A DNA stretch of 64,000 nucleotides from Bacteroidota bacterium (GTDB taxonomy: Bacteria > Bacteroidota > Bacteroidia > Bacteroidales > F082). The position numbers were made by a program, and so were the translations under genes. The number at the start of each line of letters is the position of its first letter. Within the stretch, counting starts at the first letter, position 1. Location of the stretch: the NCBI GenBank assembly GCA_018816765.1, contig JAHIUX010000011.1:62001-126000 (forward strand). The letters are read 5' to 3'. The notes beneath the pieces are model-generated. The model was not told where the DNA came from. It was given only the letters and a program-made list of their open reading frames with translations, and ran no database searches. Below are positions 33,343-42,675 of this stretch, one piece after another.

Positions 33343-34023
33343 TCAATACTTCTTTTTAAACCATTCCATCAGCTGAATGGTCATCATCAGCATGAGCAGG
33401 TTGTAAATACTATCCTCGATGGGTATCGTCAATACCCTGATATTCAGGTTGTGCTGCGGATCATAGGACACCACCGGGTTTTCAATGAAACTCCCGGTCA
33501 AAATGCCGTTCATGATCAGGAAGGGAATCCAGCTAATGAGATAGGCCAGCAAAAACATGCTCAACCAGGGTTGCCGCTGCCGGAGGTTATAGACAAGCAG
33601 CAATGCGGTGATCAGAAACACAACAGAGGTGTAGAGCCTGCCTGTATTGAAAGCAGCTACCACCAGCAAAACGAAGCTCAGCGTTAACAGCGCAGGACGG
33701 TGGATTTTTTTCAGCGGGTCACCGGGCAAATAGGCTTTCAGACAGGCATAGATGAAAACCGTGGCATAAGGGACCACAAAAAAGAACAGCCATTCCTCAA
33801 AAGGCAGGCCAAGCCATCTGATGCCAATGACATAGTCATCGTTGAACGACCAGATGTTGCGTGCGGCAAAAACGGCATCCTTGGCGATGAAAAACACCGC
33901 CATGATTGCGATGGCCGGAAAAAGGTATTTCCATTGTTTGTAAAACGCCACTTTACGGTCGAAGCTCAATAGAAACGGTCCGGAAAAAGCGATGATGTTC
34001 AGGTAAAGATACAGGTTGTGCAT
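33343..34023 (-). CDS. Lycopene cyclase domain protein (heterodimeric type)
   Basis: 226 residues from the ATG at 34023; an earlier in-frame ATG (34062) would overlap the upstream gene and add residues that do not fit. Six or more membrane spans and the family blocks NDDYVIGIRWLGLPFEEWLFFFVVPY, which matches the CrtYc/CrtYd type lycopene beta-cyclase, with the Glu pair in PFEEWLF. It would make the beta ring on one or both ends of lycopene-type carotenoids. It closes a three-gene carotenoid operon. Confidence 0.82.
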   Translation of the reverse strand: MHNLYLYLNIIAFSGPFLLSFDRKVAFYKQWKYLFPAIAIMAVFFIAKDAVFAARNIWSFNDDYVIGIRWLGLPFEEWLFFFVVPYATVFIYACLKAYLPGDPLKKIHRPALLTLSFVLLVVAAFNTGRLYTSVVFLITALLLVYNLRQRQPWLSMFLLAYLISWIPFLIMNGILTGSFIENPVVSYDPQHNLNIRVLTIPIEDSIYNLLMLMMTIQLMEWFKKKY

Positions 34024-34039
34024 GGCTGATAATAAACCG

Positions 34040-34690
34040 TTAGTGATGAAGTCCTTCAACAAGAATCAACAGGATAAAAAAAGCAAGCTGTATGCTCAGT
34101 ATGAAGATAGCCAGGCTGTTGCGCAGCGGTTTTACAAAACGAAAAACGCCCGTTAGCATGACAAAGGCGATGATCCACCAGGCCACATAGTTCTGCAGGG
34201 GAACAGCAACCGTTTCCCAGGACCAGAAATCAAAACGAATGGCCACGGGCTCGAGAAACAGGTCATATATAACCATGACGGAGGCGGCAATGGCTGCTTT
34301 CATCAGGTTCTTTATTTTTAAACCACTTACTATGGCAGCCGTGGCAAAAACAAGCATGGCCCAGTTGACCCCAATCATCAAAGGCACTTCAAACAGCTTA
34401 ACGCCCAGGTTGCTGCCATAGGCATATGAACCAAAAACAACGCCTGTGCTCACACCTGCCAGTTCGATCAGGTAGCCGGAAACCGCCACCAGCAAAAACC
34501 AGGCCGCGTAAGTCCTGTCGATCTTTTCGGCATTGTACAGCAGCAGGGCAGCAACAAATAACAAATTGACTGCGCTCAGTTGCATGAGCTGATCAGCGTG
34601 GCCAAGGGCAACGCTCACAAAGCCAACCAGGTAAATGACCGACAGCAACAGCAGGCTGAGCCTTGTTTTGTTAAGTTGTGCCTTCATCAT
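34040..34690 (-). CDS. Carotenoid biosynthesis membrane protein (CruF-like)
   Basis: 216 residues from ATG 34690, which overlaps the preceding stop as ATGA. Seven or so spans; conserved blocks of the PF04240 family such as STGVVFGSYAYGSNLG and DLFLEPVAIRFDFWSW. Members hydrate the 1',2' double bond of acyclic carotenoid ends (CruF). Beside a CrtI/CrtD-type desaturase and a cyclase this points to monocyclic, hydroxylated carotenoids of the saproxanthin/flexixanthin sort; no product can be proven. Confidence 0.8.
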   Translation of the reverse strand: MMKAQLNKTRLSLLLLSVIYLVGFVSVALGHADQLMQLSAVNLLFVAALLLYNAEKIDRTYAAWFLLVAVSGYLIELAGVSTGVVFGSYAYGSNLGVKLFEVPLMIGVNWAMLVFATAAIVSGLKIKNLMKAAIAASVMVIYDLFLEPVAIRFDFWSWETVAVPLQNYVAWWIIAFVMLTGVFRFVKPLRNSLAIFILSIQLAFFILLILVEGLHH

Positions 34691-36159
34691 GGGGTATTGA
34701 TAAGGGAAGCAGTGATGCGGGCCGAAAGCAAACAAAGCGGAATGCCACCACCAGGATGCACGCTGCCTCCGCAGAAATACATTCCTTTCAAAGTGGCGCT
34801 TTCGTTTTTGTGTCGCAAAAAAGCAGCAAACCGGCTGTTCGAGCTGCTGCCATAGAGTGATCCTCCCATAGACGAGGTGTTTCGTTCAATATCGACAGGG
34901 CTCAGCACCAATTCACACATGATTGATTCTTCCAGCTTCACATGCAGCTGTCTATTCAGTTTATTCAATATCACTGCTTTATAGGCAGGAATGAGCGCAT
35001 CCCAATCCTGACCGGTGTTGGCTGGCACATTGACCATCACAAACCAGTTTTCGCAGCCTGCAGGCGCATCGGCCGGGACATCTTTTGAGGTGATGTTTAC
35101 ATAGATGGTAGGGTCATCCGAAGGCACCACACTTGAAAATAAATCGCGGAATTCCTTTTCATAATCCTCACTGAAAAAGATGTTGTGCAAACCAAGTTCG
35201 GCAAAGCTTGCCTTCATTCCCCAGTAAAAGACAAGTCCTGAGCTCGACCTTTCCTGGCTGAGTGTGCGCTGCGGTGCCCGTTGCGAGGGCAACAGTTTTT
35301 TGTAGGTGGGCACAACATCCATATTCGATACTACCACTTCCGCAAACACACTTTCTTTGTCAGTGGTAACACCGCTTACTTTCCCCTGCTCTACATGTAT
35401 CGTGTGCACCTTTTCCCCGAAGCTGAACTGCACACCCAATTCTTCGGCCAGCCTGTGGATGCTGAGGGTGATGTCGTGCATGCCGTTTACTGGAATAAAG
35501 GTGCCAATGCCATACTCGAGGTGTGGGATAATGTTCAGCACACCCGGGGCCCTGTAAGGATCAGATCCGTTATAGGTTGCATAACGGTCGAAAAGCTGTA
35601 CCAGTTTTTTGTGTTTTAGTATGTGCTGATTGTCGTTGTGCATGGTCGAAAATATCGCCAGCTGACGAAGGCGAATCATGGCCCTGAACACATCGGCTGT
35701 AAACCAGGTAGACAGTTTATGCAAGGGTTTCTCAAGAAATGTTTTCCCTGCAAGGGCATACATTAGCCGGCTTTTTGCCAGTTTTCGCCTGACGACAGCT
35801 TCAGGCACGCCCAGGGCCTGTTCCACATTAAGTGCGAACTGTCCGGCATCAGCACTGGCAGTCAGTCTTGTTTTGTCGTCCCAGAAATAGCGGCAGACCT
35901 CCTCTTTACGCACATAGTTGAAGTAATCGCGGGGCTGTTTGCCCGCCAACTCAAACAATTCATCCACATATTGCGGCATGGTAAACAGCGAAGGGCCTGC
36001 ATCGAAACGGAAACCATCCTGTGAAAAGGCTGTCAGTTTTCCTCCAGGATAGGCATTGGCCTCAAACACCCTGACGGCATAGCCCTTGAGCTGCAACCTC
36101 ACGGCCACCGCCAGTCCGGCAATCCCGGCGCCTATTACGATCGCTTGTGGTTTTTGCAT
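34687..36159 (-). CDS. CrtI/CrtD-family carotenoid desaturase
   Basis: 490 residues. FAD-binding motif at the N-terminus, IVIGAGIAGLAVAVRLQLKG, followed by the Glu of the beta-alpha-beta unit (VFEANAYPGG). The C-terminal family signature is FCGGSVHPGGGIPLCLLSA. Length and motifs fit phytoene desaturase CrtI and hydroxycarotenoid 3,4-desaturase CrtD alike. Its place next to a CruF-like hydratase favours CrtD. No phytoene synthase (crtB) is in the window. A DUF2237 gene lies 2 bp upstream. Confidence 0.85.
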   Translation of the reverse strand: MQKPQAIVIGAGIAGLAVAVRLQLKGYAVRVFEANAYPGGKLTAFSQDGFRFDAGPSLFTMPQYVDELFELAGKQPRDYFNYVRKEEVCRYFWDDKTRLTASADAGQFALNVEQALGVPEAVVRRKLAKSRLMYALAGKTFLEKPLHKLSTWFTADVFRAMIRLRQLAIFSTMHNDNQHILKHKKLVQLFDRYATYNGSDPYRAPGVLNIIPHLEYGIGTFIPVNGMHDITLSIHRLAEELGVQFSFGEKVHTIHVEQGKVSGVTTDKESVFAEVVVSNMDVVPTYKKLLPSQRAPQRTLSQERSSSGLVFYWGMKASFAELGLHNIFFSEDYEKEFRDLFSSVVPSDDPTIYVNITSKDVPADAPAGCENWFVMVNVPANTGQDWDALIPAYKAVILNKLNRQLHVKLEESIMCELVLSPVDIERNTSSMGGSLYGSSSNSRFAAFLRHKNESATLKGMYFCGGSVHPGGGIPLCLLSARITASLINTP

Positions 36160-36161
36160 GT

Positions 36162-36539
36162 TTAGTCTTTAATCTTATTTTCGATCCAGGCATATTTAAC
36201 CAACTCGTTCAGGCTGACTAAAGCGAGTGTTTTCTCATGCGTGGCTTCCAGCACCACCTGGGGTGCCATGCCATCCTGCCAGGCCTGAAACCAACGCAGG
36301 GCACACACACACCAGCGGTCGCCCGGTTTGAGTCCGGCAAACCCAAATTCAGGTCTTGGGGTGGATAAATCGTTTCCTGCCTTGCGCGAATAGTCGAGGA
36401 AATCGGCGGTCATTACCACACAGACTGTGTGTTTTCCTGTGTCATCTTCACCGGAATGACAGCATCCATCGCGGTAAAATCCGGTAAGCGGATGGGTACT
36501 GCAACTGATCAAGGGTTCACCAAATACGTTTTTGTCCAT
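36162..36539 (-). CDS. DUF2237 family protein
   Basis: 125 residues from ATG 36539 (an upstream ATG at 36563 adds 8). Nearly the whole chain matches the strict DUF2237 pattern: FGEPLISCSTHPLTGFYRDGCC, DLSTPRPEFGFAGLKPGDRW, APQVVLEATHEKTL. The function of the family is not known; the cysteines and conserved loops suggest ligand or metal binding. It lies 2 bp before the carotenoid desaturase, which suggests co-transcription rather than a common pathway. Confidence 0.85.
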   Translation of the reverse strand: MDKNVFGEPLISCSTHPLTGFYRDGCCHSGEDDTGKHTVCVVMTADFLDYSRKAGNDLSTPRPEFGFAGLKPGDRWCVCALRWFQAWQDGMAPQVVLEATHEKTLALVSLNELVKYAWIENKIKD

Positions 36540-36660
36540 GCCAGGGCTTTTATTCCTAAACAAATATACGGCTGATTGGTTTTATCTGACATGCAAATCA
36601 TTACCTGGCTATAAAATCAGCCGGCACGAAGTAATTAACGCTGATTTAGTTTGTGCTTGC

Positions 36661-37941
36661 TCAGGTGAGCCCCAGCGATTTCCTGATGAAACTTGTTTTG
36701 CGCGAGTATAGCACGGCTGATCCCAGGCAGAGGATGGCCGAAAAGAAGAGCGTCATCGGCACCTTGATCGTTTCTGCTATGGCACCAAGCAGCAGACTTC
36801 CGAGCGGCGTAAAGCCCATAAACGACATGCTGTAGAACGAAAGCACCCTGCCCCTTTTGTCTTCTTCAACCACCGTTTGCAGCATGGTATTGGTTGCAGC
36901 AAACTGCACTATCATGCCAAAACCAGTAAAATACAACAGGATGAGCGAAAGCCATGGAATGCGCGAAAAACTGAATGCCATGAGTCCGACGGCAAACAAA
37001 AACGCTGTAAACCTGATCAGCTGAGGAATTCCGCGGATGCTGCCCCGTGAAGCCAGGTAAAACGCACCGGTGAGTGCACCTGCACCAACGGCACCGGTGA
37101 GCAGGCCTAGCATTTGCGAATCTCCGGCGAGGATGTCGCGGGCAAAGACTGGCAGAAAGGCCTGAAATGGCAGACCAAACACACTGGTGGTAATGACCAG
37201 CAGGATCATATAACGCACAGGCTTAAAATGATAGGTGTATGCCAATCCTTCTTTGAGCTGGGCTATGATGGTTCCGGAGGGCTTGCTGCGGATCACCGGT
37301 GTGACACGCATGGCCATCAGGGCAAAGATCACGCCAATGAAACTGATGCCATTAATGAGGAAACAATAGCCTTCGCCTAAAAGCGCAATCATAAAACCAC
37401 CAATGGTTGGCCCCAGAAACCTGGCTGTGTTCACCAGGGTAGAATTTAAGGCCACTGCATTGGTAAGCAGCTTTTTGTCGCCGATCATCTCGAGTAAAAA
37501 GGCGTGCCTGAACGGGGTATCGAAAGAAAGTGCGATCCCGTTAAATACTACAATGATCATGATGTAACTTACCTTGATGGTATTGGTAAACACCAGTGTG
37601 GCCAGTAAAAAAGCCAGTATCATCGGGATTGTTTGTGTGAGGATGAGCATGCGGCGCCTGTTGAGTCTGTCGGCATAGACGCCCGCGATGGGCGATAGCA
37701 ACAAGGCCGGAATCTGCCCGGCAAAACCCACCAAGCCAAGGTAAAAGGCTGAATCGGTCAGCTTGTAGACCAGCCAGCCCAGGGCCAGGTTCTGAATCCA
37801 GGTGCCCATCAAAGATACCATTCCGCCATAGAAAAACAGGCGGAAATTGCGGCTTTGCAAGGCCCTGAAAGCAAAACCAACTTTTTGGAAATATGACCGT
37901 ATGTCGAGGAAGCGGTTCAAATGAGCAAAATCAGGCTGCAA
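36661..37941 (-). CDS. MFS transporter (DUF894/EntS-like)
   Basis: 426 residues with twelve hydrophobic spans. After the first spans comes GVYADRLNRRRMLILTQ, the loop 2-3 signature (G-x-x-x-D-R-x-x-R-R) of the major facilitator superfamily. The sequence around NFRLFFYGGMVSLMGTWIQNLALGWLVYKLT is typical of the DUF894/enterobactin exporter-like branch. Substrate unknown; export is likely from the family. Confidence 0.82.
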   Translation of the reverse strand: MQPDFAHLNRFLDIRSYFQKVGFAFRALQSRNFRLFFYGGMVSLMGTWIQNLALGWLVYKLTDSAFYLGLVGFAGQIPALLLSPIAGVYADRLNRRRMLILTQTIPMILAFLLATLVFTNTIKVSYIMIIVVFNGIALSFDTPFRHAFLLEMIGDKKLLTNAVALNSTLVNTARFLGPTIGGFMIALLGEGYCFLINGISFIGVIFALMAMRVTPVIRSKPSGTIIAQLKEGLAYTYHFKPVRYMILLVITTSVFGLPFQAFLPVFARDILAGDSQMLGLLTGAVGAGALTGAFYLASRGSIRGIPQLIRFTAFLFAVGLMAFSFSRIPWLSLILLYFTGFGMIVQFAATNTMLQTVVEEDKRGRVLSFYSMSFMGFTPLGSLLLGAIAETIKVPMTLFFSAILCLGSAVLYSRKTSFIRKSLGLT

Positions 37942-37996
37942 AGTTGCACAAATAATGTGAGCCTGCTGCCTGTTCTCGGGCAGGTGATTGGCCCGA

Positions 37997-40135
37997 TTAT
38001 TCTGTTTTCCTGAAAAAACTACTTACGCCCTTGCCCAGTCGCTGAATGGTTTCGATGCCCCGCACCAGCGGTTCCGCGTCGATGTCCTTGTAGCGGTCGT
38101 TGATATAATCGACTTTGTATTGCAACGGAAACAGGATGATGCGGCTAAACTGTTCAAACTGGCGCTCAAGCCTGTCGGGGAGGTTATCGAGCTGATTGAG
38201 GTAGGAAACCGATCCTTTGCGCGAAGAAATCAGCACGAGTATATCCGCCTTGTCAACATCGATGTGAATGTTGCTGAGGTGATCCCAGTCATCGTAAACC
38301 TGAAAATGCCAGTCAGCTGGTTTGCTCAACTGGCTCACCATCTGCATGATGGCCTGGGCCGTCGGGCTGCTGCCATACTGGTGTATCGACACCCCGAGTT
38401 CAACAGCCAGCTTATTCATTTTCAGCACCCATTGCGTAAATCCCTGCTCGATCTCGGCCAATGGAGGTGCCAGAAGCACAATGCGGTGGTGCTGTGCCAG
38501 GGGCTTTTCGAAATGGCAGAACAAGGTGGTTTTATTGCTGCTGTTGACAATGCTGTCGAGTCCATCGCCGATCAGTTTGCCAATGATTCCGCTGCGCTGC
38601 GGCCAGCCCATCACAATGATGCTTGCACCGATTTCCCTGGCTGTGCGGGCAATGCCACCCGGAGCATTGTGATCGATGGTGGCCATCACATTGATCATTG
38701 TTTCAGCGGCCAGGGCTTGTTGCTCAATGCTTTTGAGCATCGAACGCGCCTTCAGGATGTTTTCTTCAGCTTCCTCGTTATTCGGAACAACCGACAAAAT
38801 CGTAATCGGATGCAAAGATCGGTTACTCTTAATAAACGAACAGAATTCGAGCAATTTGCCAATGTTGTTCATGTTAGCGATCGGCATCAGCAATTGCTCG
38901 TCAAGGTGCATTGATTTTTCGCCGGGCTGGGGAATTTCTTCCGTGGTAAGGGCGATGGTTTTTGCGCTAAGCTCAGTAATGAATGAAGCAATCACACAGG
39001 TCAGCAGGATCAGGATGATGGTGCCATTCAAGATATTTTCGTCGAGTATATGCGCCCGATAGCCAACCAAAATTACTGCCAGTGTCGCTGCGGCATGGGA
39101 GCTGCTCAGGCCGAAAATCAGGTTGCCTTCGGCGCGGTTGAAGCGATAAATCAGCCTGGTGATCGTGGCCGCAATCCATTTACCGATGAGGGCAACCAGG
39201 GTCAGCACACCGGCAACGATGAGGGCCATCGGGCCTTTCAGGATAATGCTCAAGTCGACGAGCATCCCTACGCTGATCAGAAAGAAGGGGATGAATAAGG
39301 CATTGCCGATGAACTGTATGCGGTTCATGAGCACTGAGCTGTGCGGTATCATGCGGTTAAGCACCAGTCCCGAAACGAAAGCCCCTATGATGGGTTCGAT
39401 TCCGGCCAGTTCGGCCATGAAAGCAGCAAAGAACACCACCATCAACACATAAATATAATGGGAGTGCTTCTCACTTTCGAGCTTGCTGAAAAACCAGGCC
39501 GACAGACGTGGCACCACAAAAAACATGATGAAACCAAAAATACTGAGCGCCACCACCATTTTCAACCAGAAAGCAGCATCAATGGCTCCCTGATGTGAGC
39601 CCATAATGATGGCCAGCATCAGCAGCACGGCTGTATCGGTAAGAATAGTGCCCCCAACAGTGATGGCAACGGCCCTGTTTTTTGTCACCCCAAGCCGGCT
39701 CACGATGGGATAGGCCACCAGGGTGTGTGTGCTGAACATACTGGCCGTGAGCAGACTTGCCCAAAAATCGTAGCCAAGGACATAATGACATACCGGATAA
39801 CCAATCACGAGAGGTGCAGCAAATGTTAGCCCTCCGAAGACAAGGCTTTTGTTGCGGTTTTTCCGGAACTCATTCAGGTCGAGTTCGAGCCCGGCAATAA
39901 ACATGATGTAAAGTAAACCGATGGTTGAAAACAGCTCGACTGCTGAATTTTTTTCGATCAGGTTCAGGGCGTGCGGCCCTACAAGCACACCAGAGATGAT
40001 GAGCCCGATAATGCCGGGAATGCGTAATTTCTTCAGCAATATGGGCGAAAGCAGGATGATCAGCAGGATTACAGAAAACACCAGTACAGGATTACCAAAT
40101 GGCCGGTGAAAATCATGCAGAAGGTTCTCGATCAT
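37997..40135 (-). CDS. CPA2-type cation:proton antiporter with USP-like domain
   Basis: 712 residues. The first 390 hold about twelve membrane spans of the Na+/H+ (KefB-like) exchanger family: RIPGIIGLIISGVLVGP, GLELDLNEFRKNR and ASMFSTHTLVAYPIVSRLG. The C-terminal 300 residues fold as two universal-stress-like domains (ITILSVVPNNEEAEEN; ASIIVMGWPQRSGIIGKLIGD), a layout known from many Bacteroidota antiporters and probably a nucleotide-sensing part. It stands alone with its own -7 box. Confidence 0.85.
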   Translation of the reverse strand: MIENLLHDFHRPFGNPVLVFSVILLIILLSPILLKKLRIPGIIGLIISGVLVGPHALNLIEKNSAVELFSTIGLLYIMFIAGLELDLNEFRKNRNKSLVFGGLTFAAPLVIGYPVCHYVLGYDFWASLLTASMFSTHTLVAYPIVSRLGVTKNRAVAITVGGTILTDTAVLLMLAIIMGSHQGAIDAAFWLKMVVALSIFGFIMFFVVPRLSAWFFSKLESEKHSHYIYVLMVVFFAAFMAELAGIEPIIGAFVSGLVLNRMIPHSSVLMNRIQFIGNALFIPFFLISVGMLVDLSIILKGPMALIVAGVLTLVALIGKWIAATITRLIYRFNRAEGNLIFGLSSSHAAATLAVILVGYRAHILDENILNGTIILILLTCVIASFITELSAKTIALTTEEIPQPGEKSMHLDEQLLMPIANMNNIGKLLEFCSFIKSNRSLHPITILSVVPNNEEAEENILKARSMLKSIEQQALAAETMINVMATIDHNAPGGIARTAREIGASIIVMGWPQRSGIIGKLIGDGLDSIVNSSNKTTLFCHFEKPLAQHHRIVLLAPPLAEIEQGFTQWVLKMNKLAVELGVSIHQYGSSPTAQAIMQMVSQLSKPADWHFQVYDDWDHLSNIHIDVDKADILVLISSRKGSVSYLNQLDNLPDRLERQFEQFSRIILFPLQYKVDYINDRYKDIDAEPLVRGIETIQRLGKGVSSFFRKTE

Positions 40136-40506
40136 GGCGCTGGTTGGAAAAAAACAAGGTCAAAAGTAGCACAAATTAGCATCGCATAATTAGCTGTATA
40201 ATACTAATTATTCCGGACCAGCCTTAATTTAAACATTGTGCTTTGTCGCACGGGTACAGCTTTCTGGCATCCAGCATGGTTATTTTTGAAAGCCCAGGGT
40301 GATTCTATCTATGCTGTTGATTGTCATCCTGTTATTTCAGGTGTTCGCAATTTCCTGGTAAAAGTCAATTTTCCAGGGTTGGTTCGTCAGGTGAAGTTCC
40401 ATACATACCGCATATGCGCTCCAAAACATGCATATGCAAAAATTTTCCTAACATTGAGGGCTCATTTATTTTTCACTTAACCTTGTTCCTACTGAAAATC
40501 CAGCCT
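40136..40506. other. Divergent intergenic region, antiporter/GH125
   Basis: 371 bases without a gene. On the minus strand it has TACTTTTG (40168-40161), an exact TAnnTTTG -7 box 26 bp before the antiporter start. On the plus strand TATTTTTG at 40281-40288 also fits, but it lies 220 bp from the GH125 start. An in-frame ATG at 40321 would extend GH125 by 62 residues that have no signal-peptide or family character. Confidence 0.45.
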
Positions 40507-41958
40507 ATGAACCGGAAAGAATTTATGTTGAAAAATGGTTTGGCTCTTGGCGGTCTTGCCCTATTTTCGGCAAAAGCCCATGCGCTGAAAATGTTTTTAA
40601 CAGAAGATTTTGTCACAAAAAGGCCAAAACCTGAAAACCGCACGTTTAACAGCGAAGTGATCGAGTCGCTTATCCGTGAAGTGAAAGCCGCTATGAAGGA
40701 CAAAGAACTGGCCTGGATGTTCGAAAACTGCTATCCAAACACCCTTGACACCACTGTTGATTATGAACTGATTGATGGCAAACCCGACACCTTCATCATC
40801 ACCGGCGATATCGATGCCATGTGGTTGCGCGATTCAACAGCCCAGGTGTGGCCCTATATGCCCCTGATCAACAAAAGCGAAGCCCTCAAAAACCTCATCA
40901 AAGGACTGGTAAACAGGCAGGTAAAATGTGTATTGAAAGATCCCTATGCCAATGCATTTTACAAAGACCTCGAGAAAGAGTCGGATTGGAAAAGCGACCA
41001 GCCCTCACCCATTCCCGGGGTGCATGAGCGCAAATGGGAAGTCGATTCACTGTGTTATGTGGTGAGGCTTTCGGCCAATTATTACCGGATCACCGGTGAC
41101 GCTTCGGTCTTTGATACGGACTGGGACAATGCCATGCGCTTAATTGTCAGCACCTTCAGAACCGAACAGCGAAAAAAAGGCGCTTCGCCTTATACCTTCG
41201 TCCGCCGCACCACAAGCATGATCGATGCACCCGTATTTCAGGGAACAGGCAGGCCAATGAAGCCCGTCGGACTGATCGCTTCGATGTTTCGTCCCTCTGA
41301 CGATGCCACCTTATTCCCTTTCCTGATTCCTTCGAATATTTTCGCGAAGATTTCGCTGCAGCAACTTGCCGGAATCTATGAAAAAGTGATCCGCGACAAT
41401 GCTTTCGCAGGTGAATGCGCCGCGTTTTCGGAGGAGTTGGACAATGCCATTAAGCGGTATGCTGTTTCATCCCACCTTGATTTTGGTGAAATCTATGCCT
41501 ACGAAGTGGATGGCTTTGGCAACAAGCTCTTTATGGACGACGCCAATGTCCCCTCACTGATGTCGCTCAGCTACCTCGGCGCACACACAACCGATGATGC
41601 GCTGTACAGCAATACGCGCAAATTCTTGTTGAGCAACGCGAATCCCTATTTCCTGACCGGAAAATCTGCCGAAGGGCAGGCTAGTCCGCATACCGGCAAG
41701 GAAAAGATCTGGCCGATGGGGATCATACTGCGCGCCATGACCAGCCATGACAAGGCCGAAATCACCCATTGCCTGCGCATGCTCAAACACACGCATGCCG
41801 GCACAGGATTTATGCACGAGGCCTTCCACAAGGACAAGCCGGATGACTTTAACCGCGCATGGTTCGCCTGGGCCAACACCCTGTTTGGAGAACTCATCAT
41901 CAAAATTTTCCATGAACACCCTGATATTTTAACTTTGCCACTAAATGATGAAGGCTGA
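40507..41958 (+). CDS. Glycoside hydrolase family 125 (exo-alpha-1,6-mannosidase-like)
   Basis: 483 residues from ATG 40507. The N-terminus MNRKEFMLKNGLALGGLALF looks like a signal peptide of Tat or Sec type. The GH125 pattern is clear: ITGDIDAMWLRDSTAQVWPY (catalytic acid region), HERKWEVDSLCYVVRL, SMFRPSDDATLFPF, LFMDDANVPSLMSLSYLG. Members remove alpha-1,6-linked mannose from N-glycans or mannan. Here no polysaccharide utilisation locus genes (SusC/D) surround it. It overlaps the start of the SigZ gene by 14 bp. Confidence 0.9.
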   Translation: MNRKEFMLKNGLALGGLALFSAKAHALKMFLTEDFVTKRPKPENRTFNSEVIESLIREVKAAMKDKELAWMFENCYPNTLDTTVDYELIDGKPDTFIITGDIDAMWLRDSTAQVWPYMPLINKSEALKNLIKGLVNRQVKCVLKDPYANAFYKDLEKESDWKSDQPSPIPGVHERKWEVDSLCYVVRLSANYYRITGDASVFDTDWDNAMRLIVSTFRTEQRKKGASPYTFVRRTTSMIDAPVFQGTGRPMKPVGLIASMFRPSDDATLFPFLIPSNIFAKISLQQLAGIYEKVIRDNAFAGECAAFSEELDNAIKRYAVSSHLDFGEIYAYEVDGFGNKLFMDDANVPSLMSLSYLGAHTTDDALYSNTRKFLLSNANPYFLTGKSAEGQASPHTGKEKIWPMGIILRAMTSHDKAEITHCLRMLKHTHAGTGFMHEAFHKDKPDDFNRAWFAWANTLFGELIIKIFHEHPDILTLPLNDEG

Positions 41959-42568
41959 AAAGAAAACACAAGCCGGAAAGGACGGTAGTGAGCACGCAAA
42001 TCCACAACAGGTGAATTCGCAGGTAGAAGCTCTTTGGTTTGGCCTGAGCCAAAAGCTGAAGCAATTTATTCTCAGCCGCGTTGGCGATGAAATGGTGGCC
42101 GACGACCTGCTTCAGGAAGTGTTTATCAAGGTGCACACCCATATTGACAGCCTGAACGATCGCACAAAGATCCAGTCGTGGATGTATCAGATCACGCGCA
42201 ACCTGATAAGCGACTACTTCCGGAGCCAGCACAAAGGCCTCAACACAGAAAATACACTTCCTGATGAAGATGAGGTGGACGCCAGTGAGTTTATGTCGGA
42301 AGCCTTGCAGGACATGGCCAAAATGATGTCGGCGCTCCCTGAGGCCTACTGCGAAGCCCTTTGTTTGACCGAGTTGCAGGGCATGAGTCAGAAAATGTAT
42401 GCCGAAAAAACCGGAATATCCTATTCGGGAGCCAAATCGAGGGTGCAGCGTGCACGTGTCATGCTCCGCGACATGCTGATGAACTGCTGTCATTATCAGT
42501 TCGACCACTATGGTTCCATCATCGACATCAGGCCTGTTCGCTGCTGTTGCTGCAACAGCCATACCTGA
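41945..42568 (+). CDS. sigZ: RNA polymerase sigma factor SigZ
   Basis: 207 residues (a second ATG is at 41948). Region 2: LSRVGDEMVADDLLQEVFIKVHTHID, WMYQITRNLISDYFR; region 4: LTELQGMSQKMYAEKTGISYSGAKSRVQRAR. The C-terminus carries many cysteines (MNCCHYQFDHYG and VRCCCCNSHT), as known for SigZ proteins, which lie next to SO_0444-type permeases. The Cys tail probably senses metal or thiols. The permease follows after 107 bp. The overlap with the mannosidase gene is odd, since no functional link is known. Confidence 0.87.
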   Translation: MMKAEKKTQAGKDGSEHANPQQVNSQVEALWFGLSQKLKQFILSRVGDEMVADDLLQEVFIKVHTHIDSLNDRTKIQSWMYQITRNLISDYFRSQHKGLNTENTLPDEDEVDASEFMSEALQDMAKMMSALPEAYCEALCLTELQGMSQKMYAEKTGISYSGAKSRVQRARVMLRDMLMNCCHYQFDHYGSIIDIRPVRCCCCNSHT

Positions 42569-42675
42569 TGTTGAGGCAGCTGCAACACTGATCCCTCCTG
42601 TTTGCGTCTTTTTCCAAGCGGTTCCGTCTATGCGTCACAACAATTCAATCATGTTTAACGCATATCCCTAATCCC

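Noticed and set aside
40321-40506. Upstream in-frame start for the GH125 gene.
   Set aside because: The added 62 residues show no signal peptide or family likeness, while ATG 40507 gives a good signal sequence.
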